Source: Fimbriiglobus ruber
Lineage (GTDB): Bacteria > Planctomycetota > Planctomycetia > Gemmatales > Gemmataceae
Reading direction: 5' to 3'
Length of the DNA stretch: 64,000 nt
Assembly: GCF_002197845.1 (NCBI RefSeq)
Contig: NZ_NIDE01000015.1
Span: forward strand, 1 to 64,000
The notes below the pieces were generated by a model. It saw only the letters and a list, made by a program, of their open reading frames with translations. It ran no database searches and was not told where the DNA came from. Positions 28,176 through 37,690 of the stretch are shown in pieces. A program made the translations under genes and the position numbers. The stretch's first letter is position 1; each line of letters starts with the position of its first letter.

Positions 28176-28835
28176 ATGGCTAACGGGCTTCCGCTCATTC
28201 TCCTCTCGGGCATGGCCGCGGACGAACGGCTCTTTGAGCCGCAACTCCGCGAGTTCCCGAACCTGACCGTGCAACCCTGGATCGAGCCCCTTCATCGCGA
28301 ATCGCTGAGGGCTTACGCGGCACGGTTGGCCCGGATCGTGGACCCGGGCCAACCGTGTTTCGTGGGCGGCGCATCGTTTGGCGGATTGGTGGCTCTTGAA
28401 ATGGCTGCGCACCTTCGGGCCGAAGCCTGCTTTCTGATAGGCAGCGTGCGGTCGTCGGACGAACTCCCGTGGCAGTGGCGCGTCTTTCGGCTCATCGCGC
28501 CCATAGTCGGCCCGGAACACATCAACACGTTGGCCGGGACCGCCGCGCGGGTCGGATCGCCGATGCTGTCACGCGGCACGATCCGCCGTATGCGGAAGCT
28601 CGCCGCACCGCGGGCCGCGTTCGTCCGGTGGGCGTGCTGGGCCGTCGTCCGGTGGCGCCCGAGTCCTGCCGCGCGGCGCGTCCGCGTACTCCAGATTCAC
28701 GGGGCCGCGGACCGCGTCCTACCCGTCGCCCGCACACGCCCGGACATGATCGTTCCTTACGGCGCCCACGCACTGACCTTGTCCCACCCCCGCGCCGTGA
28801 ACGATTTCTTGCGCGCGGGGATGAGCCGCGTCTGA
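28176..28835 (+). CDS. Alpha/beta-hydrolase fold protein
   Basis: 219 residues. The N-terminus LPLILLSGMAADERLFEPQL fits the first strand and oxyanion loop of a small alpha/beta hydrolase. The nucleophile elbow is GGASFGG (Ser near residue 68). A late Asp is in IHGAADRVLP and the likely His in GAHALTLSHP, so a full Ser-Asp-His triad is possible. The cap region is short. Substrate unknown; no signal peptide, so probably cytosolic. It is divergent from the antitoxin-like gene and upstream of proS, with a 90-base gap to it, so separate transcription is likely. Confidence 0.82.
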   Translation: MANGLPLILLSGMAADERLFEPQLREFPNLTVQPWIEPLHRESLRAYAARLARIVDPGQPCFVGGASFGGLVALEMAAHLRAEACFLIGSVRSSDELPWQWRVFRLIAPIVGPEHINTLAGTAARVGSPMLSRGTIRRMRKLAAPRAAFVRWACWAVVRWRPSPAARRVRVLQIHGAADRVLPVARTRPDMIVPYGAHALTLSHPRAVNDFLRAGMSRV

Positions 28836-28881
28836 CCGATCCCCAGAACCACTCGTGGCGGTCCGGTGGCTAGCTCCTATC

Positions 28882-28887
28882 TATAAT
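28882..28887 (+). promoter_or_regulatory. Candidate -10 element upstream of proS
   Basis: A perfect TATAAT in CTATAATTCG, 38 bases before the proS ATG. No good -35 is found at 16-18 bases upstream (CGGTCC at best), so the site may use an extended or activator-assisted promoter, or be chance. Confidence 0.4.
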
Positions 28888-28925
28888 TCGCATTACGTAT
28901 TCCGACCGCACGCAGGTGACGCAAA

Positions 28926-30434
28926 ATGGCCGAGAAGATTACGCCCCGGGCGAAAGACTACCCCCAGTGGTACCTCGACATCGTCAAGGAAGCCGGGCTG
29001 GCCGACAATTCGGACGTCCGCGGGTGCATGGTCATCAAGCCGACCGGGTACGCGATCTGGGAGAAAATGCAGCGCGGACTCGACAAGATGTTCAAGGACA
29101 CGGGGCACGTCAACGCGTACTTCCCGCTGTTCATCCCGATGAGCTACCTGGCCAAAGAAGAGGAAATGGCCGAGGGGTTCGCCAAGGAGTGCGCGGTCGT
29201 CACGCACTACCGACTGAAGGCCGAAAAGGGCAAGCCGCTGCACGTCGACCCGACGGCCGAACTCGAAGAGCCGCTGATCATCCGGCCCACGTCCGAGACC
29301 ATCATCTGGCGGACGTACAAGGAGTGGATTCAGAGCTACCGCGACCTGCCGCTGCTCATCAACCAGTGGGCGAACGTCGTCCGCTGGGAGATGCGGACGC
29401 GGCTGTTCCTTCGCACCGCCGAGTTCTTGTGGCAGGAAGGCCACACGGCCCACGCGACCCAGGCCGAGGCCGAGGCCGAGACGCTGCAGATGGTCCGCGT
29501 CTACCAGAAGTTCGCCGAGGAGTTCATGGCGATGCCCGTGCTGGTCGGGCCGAAGTCGGACGGGCAGAAGTTCCCCGGGGCGATTTATACGCTCTGCATT
29601 GAGGCCATGATGCAGGACGGCAAGGCGCTCCAGGCCGGCACGAGCCACTTCCTCGGCCAGAACTTCGCCAAGGCGTTCGACGTGACCTTCCAGAACGAGA
29701 AGGGCCAGCGGGAACACGCCTGGGCGACGAGTTGGGGCGTGTCCACACGACTGATCGGCGGGATCATCATGACCCACTCGGACGACAACGGCCTCGTCGT
29801 CCCGCCCCGCCTAGCACCGCTGCACGTCGTCATCTGTCCGCTGGGCAAGAACGACGCCGAGCGCGCGCCCGGGATCGCGGCGGCCGAAAAGCTCGCGGCC
29901 GAACTGCGGGCGCTGCCGCGCGACGACTTCTTCGGCTACGAGCCGATCTCGGTCAAGGTCGACATGACGTTCGACAAGCAACCCGGCTTCCGCTACGCGG
30001 AGTACGAGTTGCGCGGCGTGCCGGTCCGGGTCGAGATCGGGCCGAAGGACCTGGCGAAGTCCGCCTGCGCGGTCGCCCGGCGGGACGTGCCGGGCAAGGA
30101 GGGGAAGCAGTTCGACGTGCCCTTGGCCGGCGCGGCCGCCCACATCGACAAGTTGTTACGCGACATCCAGGTCGCACTGTACACGCGGGCGAAGAAGTAC
30201 CGCGACGACGGCATGCGGACCGCGAACAGCTACACCGAGTTCAAGGAGATGATCGAGCAACCCGGCTTCGTCTGGGCTCACTGGGACGGGACCGGCGAGA
30301 CGGAGACCAAGATCGCCGAGGAGACGAAGGCCACGATCCGGTGCATCCCATTCGACGCGCCGATCGAGCCGGGCGTGTGCATGGTGACCGGCCAGCCGTC
30401 GGCCCGGCGGGTGGTGTTTGCGCGGGCGTACTGA
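28926..30434 (+). CDS. proS: Prolyl-tRNA synthetase, archaeal/eukaryotic-like type
   Basis: 502 residues. It charges tRNA-Pro with proline in the cytosol. The start [20 protein letters not shown] and the short length, without the editing insertion of the long bacterial form, identify the archaeal/eukaryotic-like ProRS found in some bacteria. Class II motifs are visible: [19 protein letters not shown], the motif-2 stretch [20 protein letters not shown], and motif 3 in [19 protein letters not shown]. The anticodon-binding domain follows from about residue 300, and the protein ends in the characteristic C-terminal tyrosine (VVFARAY). AGGTGA lies six bases before the ATG. Confidence 0.97.
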   Translation: MAEKITPRAKDYPQWYLDIVKEAGLADNSDVRGCMVIKPTGYAIWEKMQRGLDKMFKDTGHVNAYFPLFIPMSYLAKEEEMAEGFAKECAVVTHYRLKAEKGKPLHVDPTAELEEPLIIRPTSETIIWRTYKEWIQSYRDLPLLINQWANVVRWEMRTRLFLRTAEFLWQEGHTAHATQAEAEAETLQMVRVYQKFAEEFMAMPVLVGPKSDGQKFPGAIYTLCIEAMMQDGKALQAGTSHFLGQNFAKAFDVTFQNEKGQREHAWATSWGVSTRLIGGIIMTHSDDNGLVVPPRLAPLHVVICPLGKNDAERAPGIAAAEKLAAELRALPRDDFFGYEPISVKVDMTFDKQPGFRYAEYELRGVPVRVEIGPKDLAKSACAVARRDVPGKEGKQFDVPLAGAAAHIDKLLRDIQVALYTRAKKYRDDGMRTANSYTEFKEMIEQPGFVWAHWDGTGETETKIAEETKATIRCIPFDAPIEPGVCMVTGQPSARRVVFARAY

Positions 30435-30500
30435 TCCGGAAGGCAGGGGCGGTGTCCGCGGCCTACGCGGGCATCGCCCCTCGCGAAGCTGACCCCGGGA

Positions 30501-33500
30501 TTACCGGGGTCGGAGATGACCGATCTCACACCTCGGCAGCACCTTTTTCAATTTCTCCTCGGCCTCGTCGCTCGTTTTTGTCCCGTGGAGTCCAAGGTAT
30601 TCGAGCTGGCTCAAGCCCTGGAGCGTTTTCAGTCCGGCGTCGGTCACCTTTGTTTCGGACAGATCCAGTCTTTTGAGGTTCTTCAAGCCCATCAGTTCTC
30701 GGAGCCCGGTGTCGGTGACGGACGTTCTGGACAGGTCCAGGATCGTAAGATTTTCCCGTCCGGCTAATTCCCGAAGGCCTGTGCCGGTCACATTCGTCGT
30801 ATCCAGTTCGAGCGTCGTGAGGTGTTGCAAGCCTTTAAGCTCTTTCAAGCCCGCGTCGGTGACACTGGTTCGACAAAGGCTGAGAACCTCCAGGGTCTTC
30901 AGTCCGGCCAGTTCTTTCAGCCCGGCGTGGGTGAACCGACTACCGGACAACTTGAGCGAGAGGAGCCCGGTAAATTCACCCAACTCTTTCAATCCGAGGT
31001 CTGAGACGAAGGTGTCGGTCAAATCCAACGCGGTCAGTTTTCGGAAGGCTTTCAACACTTTCATCCCGTCGTCCGAAATCCCAGTATTCGTCAGCACTAG
31101 GGTAGTCAGATTGGATGAAGGTTTGAGATCCTTGATATCTTCGTCGGTAATACGGGTGTCGGTTAAATCGAGTTCGGTCAACTGGGTCAGCCGGGCGAGT
31201 TCCTTGAGCCCGAACTCGCCAATATTGGTGTGCGCCACGCTGAGAGAGGTGATCTGTTTGAATCCGGCCAGTTCGGCCAGCCACTTCTTATCGAGCGCCA
31301 CAAAACTTAAATCGAGCCGTTTAAGGTGACTCAAGTCTTTCAATTCTTTCAACCCGGCACTCGTAACCTTCGAGTCGGGGAATTTGAACGCGGTGATCGC
31401 GTCCTGGGAATTCGGCCGCCCCCCGTCCGAAGACTCGGCGCCGGGCCACGCGTTAAGCTTGCCGATTTCATGAAGTACCTTCAGTGTCTCGTCCGTGTAC
31501 AACTCCGACTCCAATGTGACCAAATTCAGATTCTTGAGACCCTTCAATTCCCGGAGCCCGCGACTCGTCACTTTGGTGTTGGTGAATTCGAACGCCGTTG
31601 CGTCGTTCGCCGTACGCGGCCCTTCGCCGTGATCGTCCGTCACGGCCAGCGCGTGGATCAGGCCGATCTCGCGGAGTGAGGCCAGGGTGCCATCCGTGAT
31701 TTTTTCTCGCTCGATGTCGATGTGGCGGAGGTGGGTAAATTCGCGCAATTCCTTGAGCCCGGCGTCGGTTGCGGTTGTGAGATCCCACCGGAAAGTCGTT
31801 ACCTCGGTCGGTGAGCGTGGCCTGCCATCGCCAGGAGGCGAGACATCGTTCGCTGAAGCACGATCGACCGTGTGAAGTAGGCCAATCTCGCGGAGCGTCT
31901 TCAGTCCCTCATCGGTGTAAACGGACCGCGGTAGCGAAAGGTCTGTAAGTCCCTTGAAATCCTTCAGTTCTTTCAGCCCGGCAGCGGTGATCTTGCTTTG
32001 AGACAAATTGAGCACGCGGATGTCACTGGGGCGCCGTGGGCGTGAGGGGTCGTCCTTGGGATCCCCCTGCCACGCGAACAACGTCGCGTCCGGCGGCGTG
32101 GCCTCGCCCAATATGTGGAGCAGCCCGAGTTGGCGCAACGTCTTCAATCGGCCGTCGGTGATCGCCGTGTCACTCAGACCCAGGTCGGTGAGCCGCGGGA
32201 TACCGGAGAGTTCCAAGAGTCCCGCGTCGGTTACGGTCGTGTTCTCCAACTTGAGACTGCTCAGATTGCGATACTTTTTGAGTTTCTTCATTCCGGCGTC
32301 GGTAATCTTGGTACCGGACAAATTGAGCGATGTGATTTTGTCCAGACCTTGTATCGCCTCCAACCCCGTGTCGGATACAGCCGTATCGGATAGGTCGAGT
32401 TCTTCGAGCTTCCCGAGTTGTTTGACGATTCGGAGGTCAGTGTCGGTCACGGCGGACTTGGACAGGTTCAGATTTTCCAAGTTTCGGAAGCAGGCGACTT
32501 CTTGCAGTCCGACGCTCGTCAGGGCCGAATCGCTGAGATCCAACCCGACGACATCGTCCACTGCCGACGGGCTACGCGGGGGGGCATAGCCGTCGGACAG
32601 TAAATGAAGCTTACCGGCTTCGCGGAGCGCCAAAACGTCGGTATCGGTGATTCCGGACCGGTTCATCCGCACTTGGGAGAGGTTTTTCATCCGCGCCAGA
32701 TCGCGCAGTGCTTTTCCATTTACAGGGGTTGATCCCAGGTCAAGGGAGATCAGACCAGGGAGTCCGCCAAGCGTTTTTGTGCAGTTATTCGAAATTTTTG
32801 ACAGGGACAGATTGAGACAAGTGAGGTTCGTGAGCCCCTTTAATTCCTGAAGACCGATGTCGGTCACGGACGAGCCCGACAAGTTGAGCGTTGTGATCTC
32901 ATCGGGTCGGCGGGGACGATCCGACGCATCGAGCTGGGCGATCGACAAGGCGGGCAGTAACCCGAGTTCGTTAGCGGACCGCAACAGATCGTCGGTCATC
33001 ACGTGTGAACCGAACGAAATGTGAGTCAGGTTCCGACAGTCCTTAAGAGCGCGGAAAGCGCCGGGCACGAGCGGAGGGCGCCCGCCCGGTCTATCCCAGG
33101 GTAAACCGAAACGGAGTCGTTCGAGGTCTCGGACATCTTTCAATTTGCGAAGTCCTGCCTCGGTGACCCGACACCCATCGAGATCGAGACTGGTCAGGTG
33201 ATGGAGGTTCTTCAAATCTTCCAACCCGTCATCCGTCACGGCTGTGTAACCGACATTGAGTGTACGAAGTTGCTTGAACTGCGTTAGACTCTTCAGTCCG
33301 CGGCCTGTCACTTTGCTGCCGGTGAGGTCGAGTTCCGTCAGGTTAGGAAAATCGACCAATTCCTTCAGGCCGGCGTCCGTGATTTTCGTGCCGTTGAGCC
33401 ACAGTTTGGTGACTTCGGCAAGTGTGTTCGGCACTGGGCGAGGGTGTTGTTGCCAGAAGTGGGTATTGTCGGCTCTGGCCCACGGCCGGAGTACTTTCGC

Positions 33501-34895
33501 CCGTCGGAGAGACTGTAACGTCGAGTCGGACAGAAATTGATGATCGAGATAAAGTTTCTCGAGATTTTTGAGGTCGCCGAGGGCCGCCAAGTCTCCGGTC
33601 GCACAGTTGTAAAGGGTCAGAGTTGTCAGCTTCTTAAAAACTCTCAGGTCGTCCACAGCCGCGGCACTCGACAAATCCAGGTCGGAAAGCTGGGTTGATC
33701 CCGACAGACGATTCAGACGGGTGACTTTGGTACCGGCCAGATGTAGTTTTGTGAGCCGCGAAAGTGGTCGCAGGGATTCCATTCCGGCATTGTCGATCGA
33801 TGTATTGCTTAGCGAGAGAGTTGTCAGTGATGTCAACCCGCGTAATTCTTTTATTCCTTCGTTGGTCAGTTTTGTCCCCACCAGGTTGAGTTCGGTGAGA
33901 TTTTTGAGCCCGCCCAATTCTTTCAGCCCGGCATCTCCGATATCGAGATGATTCAGCGTGAGCGATTTCAGTTGCACCAGATCCTTGAGACATTTAAGAC
34001 CTGCCTCCGTGAATCCTTGGCCTGCCACTTTGTTCGCTTTCTCCGAATACAAAGTGAGTGATGTCAGGTTTTTAAACGCCGAGAGATGCCGGAGCCCGTT
34101 ATCGGACACTTCCGTGCTGGACAGCATCAACACGCGCAGCATCTTATGGTTTACAAGTTCCTTTAAGTCATCGTCGGTAATATTAATCGATACAAATCGG
34201 AGTGCCTCCAAACCGACCAGTTGTTTCAGAGCACCGCGGCCCTTCGGGCCGAGTTTGGTCGTGAACAGGCCGAGTTCTTTAAGCTTCTTAAAACCCTCCA
34301 ATAAGACGAGGCAGGAGTCTGGATTCTTGGGGCTGTTCATCCCGAGAACGGTCAGATTTTTGAGACCTTGAAATTCCTTCAATTCGATGTCGCCCGCCGG
34401 ACCGTCGAGCGAGAGCGAATGAATCTCGTCGTCTGTCCGGGGCCGCGAACCGTCCAGAGCCTCGGCAGTGGGTAACAGGTGAAGTCGCCCGATTTCTCGT
34501 AGTTGTCTTAAAGTGTCGGCGACCAGCACCACGTTAGGATAGAAAACAAGCTGGCGTATCGTCGGAGCGTTTCTTAAGGCACGCAAGTCGGGGACACAAT
34601 GACTCCGGCTAAGATCCAAGCTTTCCGCTTTCAACTCCCGGATCGGACCGAGGATCTCGTCCAACGAGCGGCACTCCGTTCCGATCGCTGTGGCGACCCG
34701 AATCTCCCGCCGTTCCTCGTCCCAGGTAAACCCTTTGCTCTTGAGTTGCCGAATCGCAGCTTCTTTCTGACTCGGGGTGTCGGCCGCGAACACCGCCGGA
34801 GCGACGAACGCCAGGGCGAGAACAGCGATTAGAACCGGGCGAACCCGCACCGCGCGGAATAGCCAGGATGACTGGAGGGTAGCGCAGACGATCAT
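30501..34895 (-). CDS. Giant secreted leucine-rich-repeat protein
   Basis: 1464 residues. The signal peptide (VLIAVLALAFVAPAVFAAD, cleavage near residue 38) directs export. Almost all the rest consists of ~24-residue leucine-rich repeats such as LTELDLTGSKVTGRGLKSL and ITDAGLKEL, several dozen copies (not counted exactly). The bacterial LRR type resembles the ribonuclease-inhibitor class common in Planctomycetes. At intervals a longer linker recurs (REIGLLH followed by a charged PRSPTEVTT-like segment), splitting the solenoid into blocks. LRR solenoids bind proteins; no catalytic domain or membrane anchor is seen, so this is a secreted or periplasmic binding scaffold. The convergent proS ends 66 bases away, without a clear hairpin between. 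Confidence 0.9.
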   Translation of the reverse strand: MIVCATLQSSWLFRAVRVRPVLIAVLALAFVAPAVFAADTPSQKEAAIRQLKSKGFTWDEERREIRVATAIGTECRSLDEILGPIRELKAESLDLSRSHCVPDLRALRNAPTIRQLVFYPNVVLVADTLRQLREIGRLHLLPTAEALDGSRPRTDDEIHSLSLDGPAGDIELKEFQGLKNLTVLGMNSPKNPDSCLVLLEGFKKLKELGLFTTKLGPKGRGALKQLVGLEALRFVSINITDDDLKELVNHKMLRVLMLSSTEVSDNGLRHLSAFKNLTSLTLYSEKANKVAGQGFTEAGLKCLKDLVQLKSLTLNHLDIGDAGLKELGGLKNLTELNLVGTKLTNEGIKELRGLTSLTTLSLSNTSIDNAGMESLRPLSRLTKLHLAGTKVTRLNRLSGSTQLSDLDLSSAAAVDDLRVFKKLTTLTLYNCATGDLAALGDLKNLEKLYLDHQFLSDSTLQSLRRAKVLRPWARADNTHFWQQHPRPVPNTLAEVTKLWLNGTKITDAGLKELVDFPNLTELDLTGSKVTGRGLKSLTQFKQLRTLNVGYTAVTDDGLEDLKNLHHLTSLDLDGCRVTEAGLRKLKDVRDLERLRFGLPWDRPGGRPPLVPGAFRALKDCRNLTHISFGSHVMTDDLLRSANELGLLPALSIAQLDASDRPRRPDEITTLNLSGSSVTDIGLQELKGLTNLTCLNLSLSKISNNCTKTLGGLPGLISLDLGSTPVNGKALRDLARMKNLSQVRMNRSGITDTDVLALREAGKLHLLSDGYAPPRSPSAVDDVVGLDLSDSALTSVGLQEVACFRNLENLNLSKSAVTDTDLRIVKQLGKLEELDLSDTAVSDTGLEAIQGLDKITSLNLSGTKITDAGMKKLKKYRNLSSLKLENTTVTDAGLLELSGIPRLTDLGLSDTAITDGRLKTLRQLGLLHILGEATPPDATLFAWQGDPKDDPSRPRRPSDIRVLNLSQSKITAAGLKELKDFKGLTDLSLPRSVYTDEGLKTLREIGLLHTVDRASANDVSPPGDGRPRSPTEVTTFRWDLTTATDAGLKELREFTHLRHIDIEREKITDGTLASLREIGLIHALAVTDDHGEGPRTANDATAFEFTNTKVTSRGLRELKGLKNLNLVTLESELYTDETLKVLHEIGKLNAWPGAESSDGGRPNSQDAITAFKFPDSKVTSAGLKELKDLSHLKRLDLSFVALDKKWLAELAGFKQITSLSVAHTNIGEFGLKELARLTQLTELDLTDTRITDEDIKDLKPSSNLTTLVLTNTGISDDGMKVLKAFRKLTALDLTDTFVSDLGLKELGEFTGLLSLKLSGSRFTHAGLKELAGLKTLEVLSLCRTSVTDAGLKELKGLQHLTTLELDTTNVTGTGLRELAGRENLTILDLSRTSVTDTGLRELMGLKNLKRLDLSETKVTDAGLKTLQGLSQLEYLGLHGTKTSDEAEEKLKKVLPRCEIGHLRPR

Positions 34896-35147
34896 GTGGA
34901 CCCCGGACAGTGGTCGGCTTTGGTGAATCGGGTACCAAAGGGCACGACCGTTTCAACCGAGCGATCGCCAGGGTATCGGAGGAGTCGTCAAAAACAAAAA
35001 CCCGGGCCGTAGTACCGGTTCGGTACTTCTCGCACGGGTGCCTGTCGATGAAAATGTCTCGTCCGTTCCCACCGGCTTTTCGCGGACTTGCTTACTTAAC
35101 GCCGGTGGGGTCACTTTGTTTGCGCGATGGTGGTCACAGATCTGCCA

Positions 35148-35912
35148 CTACGCCGTCGCCAACCCACCGAGCAGTCGCCCATAATCGGCCGCCCGATCGT
35201 GCCACTCGCCGGCGCGGCGCATCAGGCGGTTCGGCCAATTCACGAGATTGAGGTGGTCGCCGACCCACTGCTCGGTCTGTTCGCCCCACGTCGCGGACGC
35301 GACCGACACCACGCCGTCGTTCGGACCTTCCGCCCGGCCGACGATCCGGCTCGGGAACGCCCACTCCGGGCCGAGGTACGGCTTCTCACACACGCCGGCC
35401 ACCGAACGGTAGAGGACGCCGGGGGCGTCGGGCACGAGTTCGTTGAACCGGCGGCAGGCGTCCGTCGTCAGGTCGAAGAGCGCGTGGTTCAGCGAGCCGA
35501 GGGTGCGGATGAACGGCCGGGCCACGCGCAGGCACTTTTCCGCCCAGTCCGCGAACGCGGTCCCGTGGTGCGGGGTGCCGATGGTCGTCAGCGATAACAC
35601 TTGACCGGCCATGCCGAGGCGGGAAATCATGTACCGCGCGTCGAGTCCGCCGAGGCTGTGGCCGACGAGGTGGACCGCCCGCCCGCCGAGTTCCCGGCGG
35701 AGGTACGCCTTCAATTCGGCCGCCCGCGTCGCGATCCGGGCCGTCGGGCTGACGCGGGGGACGTAAACCCGGTTCCCGAGGGCTTCGAGATACCCGCGGA
35801 CGCCGGGGAAATATTCTTTCGCCGGGCGGTGCTTCGCGGCGAAGCGGCCGAAGAGGCAGAGCCCGTGAACCAGAACCACGGGGGCGGAAAGTATTGTTGA
35901 GGTCTCGGTCAC
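35148..35912 (-). CDS. Lipase-like alpha/beta hydrolase (GTG start)
   Basis: 254 residues from GTG 35912, with AAGGA nine bases upstream; the much longer open frame upstream (to 37091) is antisense to the dehydrogenase gene. The protein starts VTETSTILSAPVVLVHGLCLFG, the HG oxyanion motif of lipases. The nucleophile elbow is GHSLGG near residue 88, followed by LTTIGTPHHGTAFADWAEKC as in bacterial triacylglycerol lipases. A late Asp (GPNDGVVSV) and His (GDHLNLVNW) complete a plausible triad. No signal peptide; probably cytosolic. An esterase on acylglycerols or other lipids is likely; substrate unknown. Confidence 0.85.
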   Translation of the reverse strand: MTETSTILSAPVVLVHGLCLFGRFAAKHRPAKEYFPGVRGYLEALGNRVYVPRVSPTARIATRAAELKAYLRRELGGRAVHLVGHSLGGLDARYMISRLGMAGQVLSLTTIGTPHHGTAFADWAEKCLRVARPFIRTLGSLNHALFDLTTDACRRFNELVPDAPGVLYRSVAGVCEKPYLGPEWAFPSRIVGRAEGPNDGVVSVASATWGEQTEQWVGDHLNLVNWPNRLMRRAGEWHDRAADYGRLLGGLATA

Positions 35913-36035
35913 CGCGGATGATCCTTCTATAACAACCCGTCGTCGCCGTCGATGGCGTGGGTGGAAAGCGGTTGAGATCGAATGCCGAATTCGCAGGGGT
36001 GAGGACCGGGCTGACGACGGCGGTAATCTCACAAA

Positions 36036-36048
36036 TGTATTAAATACA
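36036..36048. promoter_or_regulatory. AT-rich palindrome upstream of the dehydrogenase gene
   Basis: TGTATTAAATACA, a 13-base palindrome with five-base arms, 26 bases before the start codon of the hydroxyisobutyrate-dehydrogenase-like gene. It could be an operator or contain a -10 element; no regulator is known. AT richness stands out against the GC-rich surroundings. Confidence 0.35.
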
Positions 36049-36074
36049 CATAGCAGCTTCACGGAAAATTCGCA

Positions 36075-36983
36075 ATGACTATTTCCGCCGCCGCACCGGG
36101 TAAGACGAAAATTGGCTGGATCGGGACCGGCGTGATGGGCCGGTGGATGTGCCAGCACGCCATGACCAAGGGATTCGCGGCGACCGTCTACAACCGCAGC
36201 GCGGACAAACTCCAGCCCCTGGTCGACGCCGGCGCGACGGCGGCCGCCTCGCCGAAAGAAGTAGCCGCCAGGAGCGACATCGTCTTCGCGATCGTCGGGT
36301 TCCCGAAGGACGTTCGCGAAGTCTTTCTTGGCGCCGACGGCGCGCTGGCCGGGAGCAAGCCGGGCACCATCCTGGTCGACATGACGACCAGCGACCCGTC
36401 CCTCGCCGTCGAGATTTACGAGGCGGCCAAGGCAAAGCGCGTCCACAGCCTGGACGCCCCGGTGTCGGGCGGGGACGTGGGTGCAAAGAACGCGGCCCTC
36501 TCGATCATGATCGGTGGCGACAACGATGTTGTAGCCGCGGTGGCGCCGGTGTTCGAGGCGATGGGCAAAACGATCGTCCACCAGGGCAAGGCGGGGGCCG
36601 GCCAACACACCAAGATGGTCAACCAGATCCTTATTTCGTCGAACATGATCGCGGTCTGCGAAGGCTTGCTGTACGGATACAAGGCGGGGCTCGACCTGGA
36701 GACCGTGTTCAAGTCCGTCTCGGTCGGGGCGGCCGGGAGCAAGGCGCTGGAGGTCCTCGGGCCGCGGATGCTGGCCCGGAATTTCGAGCCCGGTTTTTAC
36801 GTCGAACACTTCATCAAGGACATGGGCATCGCCCTCGCGGAAGCCGAGAAGATGAACCTGAGTCTGCCCGGCCTGGGACTCGCCAAGCAACTTTATGAAG
36901 CGGTGCGGGCACAGGGGTACGGAAGGAAAGGCACCCACGCCCTCCTGATGGCGCTGGAGACATTGAACGGCATCAAGCGGTGA
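36075..36983 (+). CDS. NAD(P)-dependent beta-hydroxyacid dehydrogenase (HIBADH family)
   Basis: 302 residues. The N-terminal Rossmann domain has the dinucleotide motif GWIGTGVMG (residues ~13-21). The substrate loop is [22 protein letters not shown] (~124-145) and the catalytic-Lys region is [12 protein letters not shown], followed by the all-helical C-terminal domain. Family members reduce or oxidise 3-hydroxyisobutyrate, tartronate semialdehyde or related short beta-hydroxyacids; the specificity cannot be assigned from these motifs. Length is standard. Single gene, divergent from the lipase gene. Confidence 0.92.
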   Translation: MTISAAAPGKTKIGWIGTGVMGRWMCQHAMTKGFAATVYNRSADKLQPLVDAGATAAASPKEVAARSDIVFAIVGFPKDVREVFLGADGALAGSKPGTILVDMTTSDPSLAVEIYEAAKAKRVHSLDAPVSGGDVGAKNAALSIMIGGDNDVVAAVAPVFEAMGKTIVHQGKAGAGQHTKMVNQILISSNMIAVCEGLLYGYKAGLDLETVFKSVSVGAAGSKALEVLGPRMLARNFEPGFYVEHFIKDMGIALAEAEKMNLSLPGLGLAKQLYEAVRAQGYGRKGTHALLMALETLNGIKR

Positions 36984-37017
36984 GGTGTCGGCGGTCCTTC
37001 GACGATGCACGGGTGTA

Positions 37018-37077
37018 GGGTACGCTATTGCGTGCCGTCGCTTCCCGCGGCAAAACCGGCACGCAGGAGCGTGCCCG
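37018..37077. repeat. Imperfect inverted repeat after the dehydrogenase gene
   Basis: GGTACGCTATTGCGTGCCG (about 37018-37036) and the inverted copy CGGCACGCAGGAGCGTGCC (about 37059-37077) match at roughly 15 of 19 positions around a 22-nt loop. It could serve as a factor-dependent terminator for the preceding gene, but lacks a U-tract. Similar GGCACGC hairpins may be dispersed elsewhere in the genome. Confidence 0.5.
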
Positions 37078-37091
37078 ACAAGAACTACCAA

Positions 37092-37420
37092 CTACGACTC
37101 AAACGAGTTGCGAATGGGCGGATCGAACACGGCATCGAGTTGTTCGGGGGTTAAGCCGGTTATCGTGACATGAAAGGGTTGCACGCGTTTCGTCGGGTCG
37201 GGACGACGTGGCCTCCGGCTGCCCGGATTCGCTCGGTGGACGATATCCGGACCTGACCATGTGCGATGTATGCGGAGAGTTCTGCAATGGATTTTCCGGG
37301 CTCACTGTGCGCGGTCGAGCCTGTGATCGTCACGCCGGCTTCTTGAAAAGTCTGAACGCTCCACCCGCCCTGGGGCGGCGGGCCGATATCGCCTTTCACG
37401 ACTATTGCGATGTGTGCCAT
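37092..37420 (-). pseudogene. Small unknown gene, probably frameshifted
   Basis: ATG 37420 has GGAG eight bases upstream and begins MAHIAIVVKGDIGPPPQGGW, followed by VQTFQEAGVTITGSTAHS, a plausible strand/helix pattern. This frame stops at 37160 after a Pro/Arg-rich tail. One frame over, a more protein-like continuation, DPTKRVQPFHVTITGLTPEQ and then LDAVFDPPIRNSFES, runs to a stop at 37092. A single indel near 37200-37215 would join the two into about 108 residues. No family recognised. The alternative is a genuine 86-residue protein ending at 37160, so pseudogene status is tentative. Confidence 0.4.
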
Positions 37421-37573
37421 CGTGCGAACTCCAGTCGTTGCTCCGCGGGCGGGCAGGTCTATCCTTCACGTGGCCAGGGATGAGGTCACCCCGGACCTGC
37501 GCTAGCGTGACGATCGTTTTGAGCCCGAGGAGGATCGCGTCGTGTATGTCCGTCCTGGTCTATGCGAAATCAA

Positions 37574-37612
37574 AAAAACACGCTAACCGGCGCAAAAAGC
37601 GCAAAAAATCCC
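37574..37612. repeat. Dispersed GGCGCAAAAAGCGCAAAAA element, copy 1
   Basis: ACGCTAACCGGCGCAAAAAG with the following CGCAAAAAATCCC. The same core, GGCGCAAAAAGCGCAAAAA, occurs in reverse orientation at 53531-53568 with flanks GCGCTAAACGG and CCCC. The identical 19-base core in two unrelated intergenic regions marks a dispersed non-coding element. Confidence 0.7.
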
Positions 37613-37690
37613 ATCGCAAACAGCGGGCCGCCGGGCATGCACGCCATCTTCGCGCGGGCCGCCACCTTGCACTATCGGCCGCCCGGATGT

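Noticed and set aside
30501-34895. Repetitive DNA in the LRR gene as possible CRISPR or tandem repeat array
   Set aside because: The repeats are degenerate coding repeats of ~72 bases in frame; no identical direct repeats with unique spacers.
35913-37091. N-terminal extension of the lipase frame back to 37091 (647 residues)
   Set aside because: Antisense to the dehydrogenase gene; a GTG start with ribosome binding site fits the lipase N-terminus.
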